This document shows, one piece after another, positions 31,593-40,594 of a DNA stretch of 64,000 nucleotides. Position 1 is the stretch's first letter. Each line of letters starts with the position of its first letter. The position numbers and the translations under genes are program-made. The stretch covers positions 1 to 64,000 of the forward strand of contig JAPFCU010000071.1 in assembly GCA_026169535.1 (NCBI GenBank), written 5' to 3'. Source of the stretch: Blautia sp. (GTDB lineage Bacteria > Bacillota > Clostridia > Lachnospirales > Lachnospiraceae). The notes below the pieces were generated by a model. That model had not been told where the DNA came from. It saw only the letters and a program-made list of their open reading frames with translations, and ran no database searches.

Positions 31593-34499
31593 TCAGTCGT
31601 TGGAGGTGTTGCTGACATCTGTAGAAGCATATCCGGTAAGGATCTCCTCATCTTCTGCCAGGTCGAAAATGTATTTCATAATATCATTTGCTGTGGTGCA
31701 GGCATTACCAGAGGAATATCCATTGGCAATACGTACAGCAATCGCATACTCAGGAGCATCGGAAGGTGCGTATCCGATAAAAAGACCATGGTTTGGCTGA
31801 TGGTAATCAATCTCTGCGGTACCTGTTTTGCCGGAAAGTGCAACGCCAAGTCCGTTGAACTGTTCATGTGTCTGTACTACCCGGCGCATACCTTCCTGGA
31901 TATCCGACCATACACCGGAAGGTACGTCTGTCATCTCCTGGGATATAACAGGCTCAAAGGTTTTCAATGTCTGTCCCTGAGAATTTGTCACTTTATCAAG
32001 AAGAGAAAGATCATATACGGTTCCGGAGGTGGCAAGTGCAGTCACATAACGTGCAAGCTGACTGGTAGTATAAAGATGGTTTCCCTGTCCGATATAAGAG
32101 GGAACAGCCTTGCTGTCCGATACGTGAGGCGATGCTTCTGAGATCTCGATTCCTGTTTTTTGATCCAGTCCGAACTCTGAAGCATATTTCTGCAGCTTAG
32201 AAAGGCTTTGATTTTCGGAAAACTTGTTATTTGCTGCTTTTCCAGCTTCAAAACCAATCATATTAAAATAATAGTTGCAGGACTGTTCAATGGCAGTTGT
32301 GATCTCCAGAGCGCCGTGTCCGCTTTTATTCCAGCAGTTGATCGGCGGTGTTACCAGATCGAATTTACCGGTACATTCAATATAGGTGTCATCATCAACA
32401 AGATCTTCCATCATACCGGTTACTGCAGAGAGCAGCTTCAGTGTGGAACCAGGTGCAGTTGTCTGCTGTGTCGCCTTGTTGAAGAAGGGACTGGACATAT
32501 CAAGAGAAAGCTTTGTGTAGTAATCAGTATCCATATTATTGCTGAGACGGTTGTTATCATATCCAGGATAGGATACACATGCGACTACTTTTCCGGTTTT
32601 TACGTCTGTGACAACCGCAGATGCAGAACATGGCTTCAAAGCCAGCTGGGCAGGCTCTATCTCCAGATTTGCAATTTTATTTACCATAAAATCATAGGCT
32701 GTAGTAGACCCGTCAGCCAGTCCTTCATAGGCTTGATCATCTTTGGATAAAACGCCCTGTTCATACAGTACAAGACACAATTGCTGCCCGGAGATCTCGT
32801 CGTTCATAAGAAGATACTTATACAGAAGTTTGGAAAAGCCAAGGTCTGTTTTCAGGTAATCTACTACATAATCTGTCAGTGACCGATAGATTTCGGCAGA
32901 ATCCAGATATTCTCCCTCTGGCGAGATCACAGAAATATCGATCCAGTTCTGGCTGGCTGCGTAATTCAGATATTCTCTGAGACTGATGCTTTCTTCCGCT
33001 GCCCATGCCTGGTAGGTTGCATCAGAGGTATCTACGGCATCTTTGTCGATTACGCCCAGAGTATCTCTGAGTATAGTATCGCAGATATAGGACAGGTATT
33101 CCTGCACCTCCTCGGATTCGTCCTTATAAGCAGGCGGATTATCGGTGGTCAGCCTGTTAGATATTGTATCAAAAATTTCCTGCTGTTTCTGTTGAAATTT
33201 GGCATATAAATTTTTTTCTGTATCGGAAGCTTCTTCGTCATTAAATCTGGTAATGTCAATGACACTGTTGGCAACAAGAGCATTGTATACATCATAGATT
33301 GGTACGGAAATCTGACTGGCATCCTGTACAGCTTCAAAATCAAATTTCTTTGTATTTTCAATACGGGTCAAAAGGACGCCGGCAACTCTCTGTTTCAGAA
33401 TCTGATAGATGGCGCTCTGCCAGTCAGGATCAATAGTCAGATATACATCATTGCCTGCCTCGGGTTCTACGATAGTACTGTCGTCAATACTCAGTACCTT
33501 TCCAAGGTTATCTACAATAACAGTCTCTTCTCCGTCCGTTCCCTGCAGATCAAGTTCCATATACTGTTCTATCCCGGCCTTTCCTACAATGGCATCGTTG
33601 GAATATTCAGGGTTCTGTTCTTTCAGCTGTTCCAGCTCTTCGGCAGAAGCCCGGCCGGTATAGCCAAGAACGGGGCCCATACTTTCATCATCAACATACT
33701 GGCGTACGGAATCCTCCAGTACATCGACGCCCTGGAGCTGACTCTGATTTTCCATAACTGCCGCAACAGTACTTTCGCTGACATTGGTAGCGATCGTAAC
33801 CGCCATATAACGCTGGAAGCTGTTGGTATTCAGTTTATACCGCATGGTGGCAATATCCAGCACCTCCTGTTTGGTCAGCTCTGCAGGAAGCCCGTATTTA
33901 TCCAGTTCTTCCGGAGTATAGGCATTTTCTCCATAAAGGACAATGGAAAACCCATTGACACCTCCTCCGCTGAGATATTCGATCATTTCGGCTGCTGTTG
34001 CAGAAGCCTCCTCCGGAGTCAGGTCATCGATCAGTGGATGCCCGTAAATATCTGCCTTAAAACGGCTTAATGTAAAGCCTTCTCCCACATCGAAGGCATA
34101 TTCTCCGTTTTCATCTATGATGATATGGAAATCTCTTAAAAGAGAATCTCCATTTTCTGCAAGGATCTGCAGGACACGATAAGCTACTCCGTTCAGAGTC
34201 AGGTTTCTCTCCCGTGTTGTTTCATAGCTTCCATTATCTTCAAAGGTCAGGGAATAGGAAAGCACATTGGAAGCAATCAGCTCACCGTTTCTGCCATAGA
34301 TATTTCCTCTGGTGCTTTTCAGGATCCTTTTTTTGGTAGTTCTGCTTTCGAATTCACTGATATAATTTTCTCCCTGGATGATCTGCAGGTCAAAAAGCTG
34401 ACGGATCAGAATAAAAGACATCAGAATAAATACGATGATAAGGACGGAGGTTCTCTTCAGTTGTATTTTTTTGATCAGTTTTTTTATTTTAGTACCCAA
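31593..34499 (-). CDS. mrdA: Penicillin-binding protein 2 (elongation transpeptidase), long form
   Basis: Class B PBP that cross-links lateral wall with RodA and MreB. The 968 residues have an N-terminal membrane helix (about 17-37), a dimerisation domain and the transpeptidase domain with Ser685-Thr-Leu-Lys688, Ser740-Cys-Asn and SGKTGTAE near 890. Between about 370 and 625 there is an extra segment of some 250 residues, absent from typical PBP2 proteins of 600-700 residues. The start is TTG 34499, inside the end of mreD; it is the only start that keeps the membrane helix. Confidence 0.92.
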   Translation of the reverse strand: MGTKIKKLIKKIQLKRTSVLIIVFILMSFILIRQLFDLQIIQGENYISEFESRTTKKRILKSTRGNIYGRNGELIASNVLSYSLTFEDNGSYETTRERNLTLNGVAYRVLQILAENGDSLLRDFHIIIDENGEYAFDVGEGFTLSRFKADIYGHPLIDDLTPEEASATAAEMIEYLSGGGVNGFSIVLYGENAYTPEELDKYGLPAELTKQEVLDIATMRYKLNTNSFQRYMAVTIATNVSESTVAAVMENQSQLQGVDVLEDSVRQYVDDESMGPVLGYTGRASAEELEQLKEQNPEYSNDAIVGKAGIEQYMELDLQGTDGEETVIVDNLGKVLSIDDSTIVEPEAGNDVYLTIDPDWQSAIYQILKQRVAGVLLTRIENTKKFDFEAVQDASQISVPIYDVYNALVANSVIDITRFNDEEASDTEKNLYAKFQQKQQEIFDTISNRLTTDNPPAYKDESEEVQEYLSYICDTILRDTLGVIDKDAVDTSDATYQAWAAEESISLREYLNYAASQNWIDISVISPEGEYLDSAEIYRSLTDYVVDYLKTDLGFSKLLYKYLLMNDEISGQQLCLVLYEQGVLSKDDQAYEGLADGSTTAYDFMVNKIANLEIEPAQLALKPCSASAVVTDVKTGKVVACVSYPGYDNNRLSNNMDTDYYTKLSLDMSSPFFNKATQQTTAPGSTLKLLSAVTGMMEDLVDDDTYIECTGKFDLVTPPINCWNKSGHGALEITTAIEQSCNYYFNMIGFEAGKAANNKFSENQSLSKLQKYASEFGLDQKTGIEISEASPHVSDSKAVPSYIGQGNHLYTTSQLARYVTALATSGTVYDLSLLDKVTNSQGQTLKTFEPVISQEMTDVPSGVWSDIQEGMRRVVQTHEQFNGLGVALSGKTGTAEIDYHQPNHGLFIGYAPSDAPEYAIAVRIANGYSSGNACTTANDIMKYIFDLAEDEEILTGYASTDVSNTSND

Positions 34500-35011
34500 A
34501 TAGACTCACTTTCTTTCCTTACTGGATTCATAAACCGGTGATTGATGTGATAAAAGATCCTGTAAACGATCACGGTAAGAAATACGGTATAAACAATTTC
34601 AGGAATGATGATCCGATACAGATAGGTAAAAAGCCCAAGACGGCCTCTTAGAAGGAACTGCAGTCCATAGACAGCCAGATTATAAAAAAGATCCATAACT
34701 GCCGTCAGGAGCATGGGAACCTTCAGATCATCATCATAGTAGATACGATAGGTATAACCGCTTAAAAAGCCGACAAACATGTAGACCATAGCATAAAAGC
34801 CCATCACAGACCCAAAAAACAGATCTGTCAGAGCACCACAGAAAAAGCCGGTCCACATACCGCTTTTTCGCCCACGCATCAGCCCCATTGACACGCAGAG
34901 GATCAAAAGAAGATTCGGTGTGATGGAGCCTATTGCAATGGTATGGATAAGAGTGGACTGCAAAAGAAAACTTACGATGATCGTAAAAAATAAAACGATC
35001 TTGCTTTTCAT
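34484..35011 (-). CDS. mreD: Rod shape-determining protein MreD
   Basis: A 175-residue membrane protein with about five helices. It has the MreD pattern of a hydrophobic start (FFTIIVSFLLQSTL), a small polar loop RGRKSGMWTGFFCGALTDLF and a basic end. It sits between mreC and PBP2, overlapping both, as in other Firmicutes. Confidence 0.88.
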   Translation of the reverse strand: MKSKIVLFFTIIVSFLLQSTLIHTIAIGSITPNLLLILCVSMGLMRGRKSGMWTGFFCGALTDLFFGSVMGFYAMVYMFVGFLSGYTYRIYYDDDLKVPMLLTAVMDLFYNLAVYGLQFLLRGRLGLFTYLYRIIIPEIVYTVFLTVIVYRIFYHINHRFMNPVRKESESIWVLK

Positions 35012-35892
35012 GATTCTGCGCCTCCCTGGATCGCGTCTTCCTTATTAACAGTAATAACAAAAACGTCTTTCAGATGCTGGAAATCAACAGGAGTAACGAT
35101 AGTGCCTGTTTTTGTCAGATTATTGGTATCCAGTTCAATTTCACTGACATATCCGATAAACAGACCTTCCACATATTTTTCGCTGATATTTGAAGTGACG
35201 ATTCTTTCTCCTACAGAAACCTTGTCTTCTCTGTCATACAGCTGGCTGAAACGCAGCTTTCCTTCATCAATCAGTTCCAGATCCCCTTCGATCACACAGG
35301 TGTCATCTGTGCTGACTGTCATAGCACTGACATTGCTGCTGTCATCTATAATGGAACGGACAGTTGCCCAGGTGGATCCGACTTCTGTTACGATACCAAC
35401 CAGACCTTTTCCTGCGATCACATTGTTGTTTACACGTACACCGTCTTTGCTTCCACGGTTGATCATAAAAGTATCATACCAGTTTCCCGGATCTTTGGCG
35501 ATGATCCTTGCAGCGATCTTTGGATAGTCGGAGTATTCCTGATCCAGCTCGTAAAGCTCTTTCAGTCTTGCCAGCTCAGCCTGATCCTGGATTAGGATAT
35601 TATTCTGCTCAGTAAGAGAATCTATAGTGGTCTGAAGCTCTTTATTCTGAGCGATCAGCTCCTCTTTTTCCTGAAAAGTCTGGTTCATATCCATAAGCCA
35701 CGCGCCGATTGCTGCAATGGATTTTTCAAAAGGAACTACGATCATTCCGGCCATTTCTTTTACCGGAGACGTAGTTACTCCTGACGCAAGAGTGGCTATT
35801 ATGGCGCTGACACAGAAAAAGGTCATGATCACCAGAAGATGTTTACTTTTTAAATGAATACGAAATCGAAATTTCTTTTTCAGATTTTTCAT
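35008..35892 (-). CDS. mreC: Rod shape-determining protein MreC
   Basis: A 294-residue bitopic protein that organises the elongation complex outside the membrane. A basic N-terminus and membrane helix (about 17-40) are followed by a coiled coil (ELQTTIDSLTEQNNILIQDQAELARL) and the MreC beta domain (PGNWYDTFMINRGSKDGV, GLVGIVTEVG). ATG 35892 follows AGGAG; the frame is open further upstream into the preceding gene without a ribosome site. Confidence 0.92.
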   Translation of the reverse strand: MKNLKKKFRFRIHLKSKHLLVIMTFFCVSAIIATLASGVTTSPVKEMAGMIVVPFEKSIAAIGAWLMDMNQTFQEKEELIAQNKELQTTIDSLTEQNNILIQDQAELARLKELYELDQEYSDYPKIAARIIAKDPGNWYDTFMINRGSKDGVRVNNNVIAGKGLVGIVTEVGSTWATVRSIIDDSSNVSAMTVSTDDTCVIEGDLELIDEGKLRFSQLYDREDKVSVGERIVTSNISEKYVEGLFIGYVSEIELDTNNLTKTGTIVTPVDFQHLKDVFVITVNKEDAIQGGAES

Positions 35893-35908
35893 GTCATACT
35901 CCTGAAAA

Positions 35909-36922
35909 TTATAGTTTACGTTGTTTGACAGGCTGAGCCCATTTTTCAAGATCCTTGTTTTTTATGATCTTTTCAAGCCCGCAGACTGCTGATGTTTCAT
36001 AAAGCTCTGAAAGTTTAAATGAAAAGCCGGTATAGCTTGCCAGATAATTTTCTATGTATGGAAGTCTTGTGCTTCCGCCGGTAAGGTAAATACCTTCTCT
36101 GGAAATATGGTAGGCAATCTGCGGCGGCGTTCTTTCAAGGAACGTTTTCATTTCTGCCGCAATCTCGTTTACACAGTTCATGATCCCTGCATTGACCACA
36201 TATCCGGAAATGATCTCTTCCCGGGGAAGCCCCGAGATACTGTCTATACCTACGACTTTGCGGGCATCTTTTCTCTGGTCGCTGAGACGTCCCATAGCCA
36301 GCTTCAGCCGCTTGCCTGTTCTGGTACCGATCTGCAGATTATAACGTTTCCGTATTTCACTGCAGATTGCTTCATTCATCTGTCGCCCTCCAATGGGGAT
36401 CTTTCTAGAAATAATGATCTTTCCATCTGTGATAATGGAAAAATGAGTGCTCTGGGCGCCGATGTTTACAATCATACTTCCAGGGTTGTCCTCCAGAGTT
36501 ACCCCCATGGCAAGAGCATCTGCAACAGGAGATTCTACCATATAGACATGATTATTACGAAGCCAGTGTCCGTTGACTACATGATAATAAGCACGTTTTT
36601 CTACAGCAGTCATATCAAGAGGAACAGAAAAATACATTTCTGAACCGATTCCTAAAAATTTATCAATTTTTTTCATCATGCTGTAAAGGGCAATTTCCTG
36701 GAGTTCAAGATTGGCGATCATGCCAAAAGCCATCGGCGAATTTACGGCGATGTTGGCAGGTGCCTTTTCAAACATATCATACGCTTCATTGCCCACGGCG
36801 ATGATCCTGCGCCCTTTTGACGCGATCATATTTTTTTCAAGATAACTTTTATTTCGCAAATAGGAATAAACCTTGATGGTGCTGCTGCCAAGATCAATCC
36901 CATATGTTTTTTTTAACAGCAT
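35909..36922 (-). CDS. Divergent MreB-like actin homologue
   Basis: A 337-residue actin-fold protein in the mreB position upstream of mreC. The phosphate-1 loop is YGIDLGSSTIKVY rather than the DLGTANT of true MreB. Phosphate 2 is NIGAQSTHFSII, and the adenosine motif is LTGGSTRLPYI. Sequence around the rest of the fold is also unusual for MreB. It may be the working MreB of a cell with modified shape, or a paralogue with MreB elsewhere. It starts 12 bases after radC. Confidence 0.8.
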   Translation of the reverse strand: MLLKKTYGIDLGSSTIKVYSYLRNKSYLEKNMIASKGRRIIAVGNEAYDMFEKAPANIAVNSPMAFGMIANLELQEIALYSMMKKIDKFLGIGSEMYFSVPLDMTAVEKRAYYHVVNGHWLRNNHVYMVESPVADALAMGVTLEDNPGSMIVNIGAQSTHFSIITDGKIIISRKIPIGGRQMNEAICSEIRKRYNLQIGTRTGKRLKLAMGRLSDQRKDARKVVGIDSISGLPREEIISGYVVNAGIMNCVNEIAAEMKTFLERTPPQIAYHISREGIYLTGGSTRLPYIENYLASYTGFSFKLSELYETSAVCGLEKIIKNKDLEKWAQPVKQRKL

Positions 36923-36934
36923 ATATTTGTTCCT

Positions 36935-37633
36935 TTATTTTATCATTCCCTGTTCTTTAAAGCTGATATACCGATGATCGCCGATAATAATATGATCCAG
37001 AAGATAAATGCCAAGAAGATCACCTGCCTGACGGATCTGTTCTGTGATCTGGATATCGGCAGTGCTGGGAGTGGGATCTCCGCCCGGATGGTTGTGGACA
37101 AGAATAAGATTTACTGCATGACACCGGAGAGCTTCCACAAAAATTTCTCTTGGAGTTACCAGAGTGGCATTGACAGTACCTTTTGAGATCAGCCGTTCTG
37201 TCAAAAGGTGATTTTGATTATCCAGCATCATACAGATCATCTGTTCCTGCTCCTGATGCCGCAGTTTTTCCATGTAATAGGATGCGATGGAGTCCGGATG
37301 ACGAAAGCTCATGGCTGGTTTGGCGGCTGTCATAGAAATTCGCCGTGACAGTTCTCCGATACATTTAAGCTGGACAGCTTTTACCTTGCCGATCCCATGG
37401 ATCTTTTCCAGTTCTGCAAGAGAACTGTGAAGGATCCCAAGCAGTCCGGGATAAGAAGAAGTCTGTAAGTTTTTAAGTATGTCATTTGCCAGTGTCAGAG
37501 AATTACGTCCTTTGGTCCCACATCGCAGGATCACTGCAAGAAGCTCGCTGTCACTTAAGGCTTCTTCGCCCTCACGGATGCATTTTTCATAAGGACGTTC
37601 TGACTCGGGCAGATCTTTTATCGTATATTTCAT
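36935..37633 (-). CDS. radC: RadC family JAB1/MPN-domain protein
   Basis: A 232-residue RadC-type protein. The N-terminal helix-hairpin-helix region (LAELEKIHGIGKVKAVQL) is followed by the JAMM metal motif HNHPGGDPTPSTADI near 172-186. The biochemical role remains unclear despite the DNA-repair name. ATG 37633 is chosen over an upstream in-frame start at 37678, where alignment to the family (YTIKDLPESERP) begins too early. It heads the mre transcript. Confidence 0.92.
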   Translation of the reverse strand: MKYTIKDLPESERPYEKCIREGEEALSDSELLAVILRCGTKGRNSLTLANDILKNLQTSSYPGLLGILHSSLAELEKIHGIGKVKAVQLKCIGELSRRISMTAAKPAMSFRHPDSIASYYMEKLRHQEQEQMICMMLDNQNHLLTERLISKGTVNATLVTPREIFVEALRCHAVNLILVHNHPGGDPTPSTADIQITEQIRQAGDLLGIYLLDHIIIGDHRYISFKEQGMIK

Positions 37634-37683
37634 GTTATTTACCTGCTGTACTCTGTTTGCAGACGGGTAAAGAATCAAACTTT

Positions 37684-37712
37684 ATTTTAACATAAAAAGA
37701 GAGAGATGTATA
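37684..37712 (-). promoter_or_regulatory. Candidate promoter for the radC-mre operon
   Basis: On the reverse strand, TATACA (37707-37712), a 17-base spacer and TAAAAT (37684-37689). It lies within the terminator hairpin of the previous gene; weak match. Confidence 0.35.
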
Positions 37713-37731
37713 CTCTCTCCTTTGTTTTTTT
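37693..37731. terminator. Bidirectional terminator between the FAD oxidoreductase gene and radC
   Basis: GAGAGAG (from 37699) pairs with CTCTCTC (37713-37719) around ATGTATA, with T-rich flanks on both strands. Confidence 0.75.
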
Positions 37732-39319
37732 ACAAATCCATCACATACTTGGAAGCGATCCATTCGGCTGTTTTGATACCGTCCATGGCTGCCGAAGTGA
37801 TGCCTCCTGCATATCCGGCGCCTTCTCCGCATGGATAGATCCCGGAAATATTAGACAGACCTTCTCTGTCTCTTACCAGTCTTACAGGGGATGAGGTCCT
37901 GCTTTCGATTCCGCTGAGAACCGCGTCCTCTCTGTCAAACCCAGGAAGTTTTTTACCAAAGGCATGGATTCCTTCTTCAATAGATTCTCCAATCTCATCC
38001 GGAAGGATAGAACGCACATCAGAAAGTACATATTCTCCCCTGATACAAGGAATGACTTCTCCCAGATTACAGCTTGGCTTATGAGTACAAAAATCTCCAA
38101 ACAGCTGGACTGGTACCTTTCCCTGTCCGATCTCCCAGGCTTTTTTCTCCAGCTCTCGTTGGAAAACAATGCCTCCTAACGGACCATCCTGAGGGAAATC
38201 CTCCGGGGTTACGGTCACTATCACCGCACTGTTGGCATTTTCTCCGTCCCGGGCCTGATAGCTCATTCCGTTTACTGCCAGATGTCCTTCTTCTGAGGAG
38301 GCATTTACTACATATCCGCCCGGACACATACAGAAAGAATAGACTCCTCTTCCGTTTTGGCAGGTATGTGTTACCTTATAGCTGGCTGCACCAAGGATCG
38401 GGTTTTCTTTTTCTCCATAGAGATCTTCATTGATCATGGACTGAGGATGTTCCACACGAAGTCCTACGGCAAAAGCCTTCGGTTCCATTGTAAGCCCTTT
38501 GTCCTTCAGCATAAAGAAGGTATCTCTGGCACTGTGCCCGATGGCAAGGACACACACTTCAGCAGGAAGGATTTCTTTATGATTAATCTCCACTCCGGTA
38601 AGATGTCCGTTTTCAACTTTCAGATCTGTAGCTTTGGTGCGGAAACGGAAGCTTCCTCCCATTTCTTCGATCTGGTGTCTCATGGTCTGTACGATATCCA
38701 CCAGTACATCAGTACCCAGATGAGGTTTATGCTGGTACAGGATTTCAGGGTCTGCCCCTGCCTCCACAAAACGTTTCAGAACCTCTCTGTTCCGTCCGAA
38801 GGAGTCTTTTACCAGAGTGTTCAGCTTTCCGTCTGAAAAAGTTCCGGCTCCTCCTTCTCCGAACTGTACATTGGATTCCGGGTCCAGAACTCCATTTTTC
38901 CAGAACCGGTCAACAGTCTCCCGGCGTTTTTCTGCTTCTTCTCCTCTTTCCAGAACCAGAGGACGATAACCGGCTCTGGCAAGGTACCAGGCACAGAAGA
39001 TTCCTGCAGGGCCGCTTCCAATAATTACAGGACGGTGAGAAAGCTGCAGGGTTCCTGATTCAGGGAAAACATAGTTCTTTTTTGTGGTTGACATAATGTT
39101 ATTACTGTGAACTTTCTGGAGAATCTTTTTTTCATTCTCTGTGTCCACTTCCACTGTATAGACAAATTTTTTGTCTTCTTTATGACGGGCATCCAGTGAC
39201 TGACGGATAATCTCATAAGAAAAAGATTTTTCGCTGCAGCGAAGAGTTTTTGCGATCTTTTTTTTCAGATCGGACTCCGTATGTGTAATGGGAAGTTTTA
39301 ACTGACTGATCCGTATCAT
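37730..39319 (-). CDS. FAD-dependent dehydrogenase (COG2509 family)
   Basis: A 529-residue flavoprotein. A small N-terminal domain (about 1-85, IRISQLKLPITHTESDL) precedes the FAD-binding motif VIIGSGPAGIFCAWYLARAG, followed by FGEGGAGTFSDGKLNT, a hallmark of this family, and the C-terminal GEGAGYAGGITSAAMDG. The physiological substrate is unknown. ATG 39319 follows AAGGAG; longer starts run into the preceding gene. It overlaps that gene by four bases. Confidence 0.88.
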   Translation of the reverse strand: MIRISQLKLPITHTESDLKKKIAKTLRCSEKSFSYEIIRQSLDARHKEDKKFVYTVEVDTENEKKILQKVHSNNIMSTTKKNYVFPESGTLQLSHRPVIIGSGPAGIFCAWYLARAGYRPLVLERGEEAEKRRETVDRFWKNGVLDPESNVQFGEGGAGTFSDGKLNTLVKDSFGRNREVLKRFVEAGADPEILYQHKPHLGTDVLVDIVQTMRHQIEEMGGSFRFRTKATDLKVENGHLTGVEINHKEILPAEVCVLAIGHSARDTFFMLKDKGLTMEPKAFAVGLRVEHPQSMINEDLYGEKENPILGAASYKVTHTCQNGRGVYSFCMCPGGYVVNASSEEGHLAVNGMSYQARDGENANSAVIVTVTPEDFPQDGPLGGIVFQRELEKKAWEIGQGKVPVQLFGDFCTHKPSCNLGEVIPCIRGEYVLSDVRSILPDEIGESIEEGIHAFGKKLPGFDREDAVLSGIESRTSSPVRLVRDREGLSNISGIYPCGEGAGYAGGITSAAMDGIKTAEWIASKYVMDL

Positions 39320-40536
39320 ATGATCTCCTTTGCTCCGTGGATTCCGGCTACGGCACCGCTGGACCATGCCCACTGAAGATTGTATCCTCCGCATGCTCCG
39401 TCTATATCAAGAAGTTCTCCTGCAAAAAAAAGTCCTTTATGAAGTCTGGATTCCAGAGTCAATGGATCCACCTGACTGGTATTCACGCCTCCGGAGCAGA
39501 CCTGTGCCTGTTCAAAACCAGTATTTCCGGTTACTTCCAGCTCAAAACCGCAGGCAGAACCCAGAGGATCTTTTTGTTTCATCAGGACCTTTATCAGCTT
39601 ATCAGGAAGAAGCCCTGTCAAAAGCTCTGCCTCTGTCTGGTAAGGGCAAAGTTTCTTTCTGCTTTCGATTAGAGTCCGTAACTCTTCTTCTGTATACTCT
39701 GGAAAAAAATTAATTCTGAGTGCAGTTTTTTTCTTTTCGCTGAGAGCCCGAACAGCATATCGGCTCAGCTGAAAAACAGGAATTCCGGATATTCCGTATT
39801 CTGTAAGCTGCAGTTCGCCCGCCTCTTCTTTTGAGGGAACCCCATCGATCAGAAGGGTAAGCCTGCCTTCTGTCCGGACACCGGACCAGGAGGAAAATCC
39901 TCTGTCACGGCATTTCAGACCCAGAAGGGCTGGAAGAGGCGGGATTATCTGATGTCCCAGTGCTGTTGCAATCTCATAACCGCTTCCGTCTGAACCGGAA
40001 ACAGCGGAGGCTTTTGAACCGTTTGCCAGGATCACTGCTGCTCCCTGATAGGTCCAGCCTTCTGTCTGGACATTCCATAATCTATCTTTTGGGAAAACTT
40101 TTGTTACATGTTCTTTGGTCTTAATCTTTATTTTCAGGCTGCGTGCTTTTGCTTCAAGAAGTTCCGATACAGATTTTGCCTGACCGCTTCTTGGATACAG
40201 CCAGCCCTTTTTCTCAACGGTAAGAATTCCGATTTTCTCAAAAAAATCCAGAGTATCTGTTACTGAAAACTGACGGAAGATCTCATTGACAAATTCCGGA
40301 TTCTTTCCTCTGTATGCTCCTTCATACTGGTTCAGGTTTGTAAGATTACAGCGGCCGTTTCCGGTTACACAGATCTTGCGTCCTGTTTTTTCATTGTGCT
40401 CCAGAATTGTAACTGAAGCACCCTGTTGTGCCGCCTGTATGGCAGCCATTAGTCCTGCTGCTCCCCCTCCCACAACAATCAGGGAATGCAGTGGATCCGG
40501 AGCATGTTTTTTCTTTTTTTTCGGTTGCTCTTGCAT
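39316..40536 (-). CDS. NAD(P)/FAD-dependent oxidoreductase, BaiN/HI0933 type
   Basis: A 406-residue flavoprotein with the dinucleotide motif VVGGGAAGLMAAIQAAQQG near 21-39, followed by GRKICVTGNGRCNLTN, the signature of the HI0933/YhiN family. GACGGYNLQWAWSSG near the end contacts FAD. BaiN of bile-acid dehydroxylating Clostridia belongs to this family, but no other bai gene is present and most members have no known substrate. It is co-transcribed with the following flavoprotein. Confidence 0.88.
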   Translation of the reverse strand: MQEQPKKKKKHAPDPLHSLIVVGGGAAGLMAAIQAAQQGASVTILEHNEKTGRKICVTGNGRCNLTNLNQYEGAYRGKNPEFVNEIFRQFSVTDTLDFFEKIGILTVEKKGWLYPRSGQAKSVSELLEAKARSLKIKIKTKEHVTKVFPKDRLWNVQTEGWTYQGAAVILANGSKASAVSGSDGSGYEIATALGHQIIPPLPALLGLKCRDRGFSSWSGVRTEGRLTLLIDGVPSKEEAGELQLTEYGISGIPVFQLSRYAVRALSEKKKTALRINFFPEYTEEELRTLIESRKKLCPYQTEAELLTGLLPDKLIKVLMKQKDPLGSACGFELEVTGNTGFEQAQVCSGGVNTSQVDPLTLESRLHKGLFFAGELLDIDGACGGYNLQWAWSSGAVAGIHGAKEII

Positions 40537-40594
40537 GGCAGTGCCTCCTGAAACAAATGAATGATATTTTTGATTTCTTATGTGTACAGCCGGA

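Noticed and set aside
39316-40536. Bile-acid (bai) pathway gene
   Set aside because: The protein belongs to the same broad family as BaiN, but no other bai gene is present and the family is widespread without that function.
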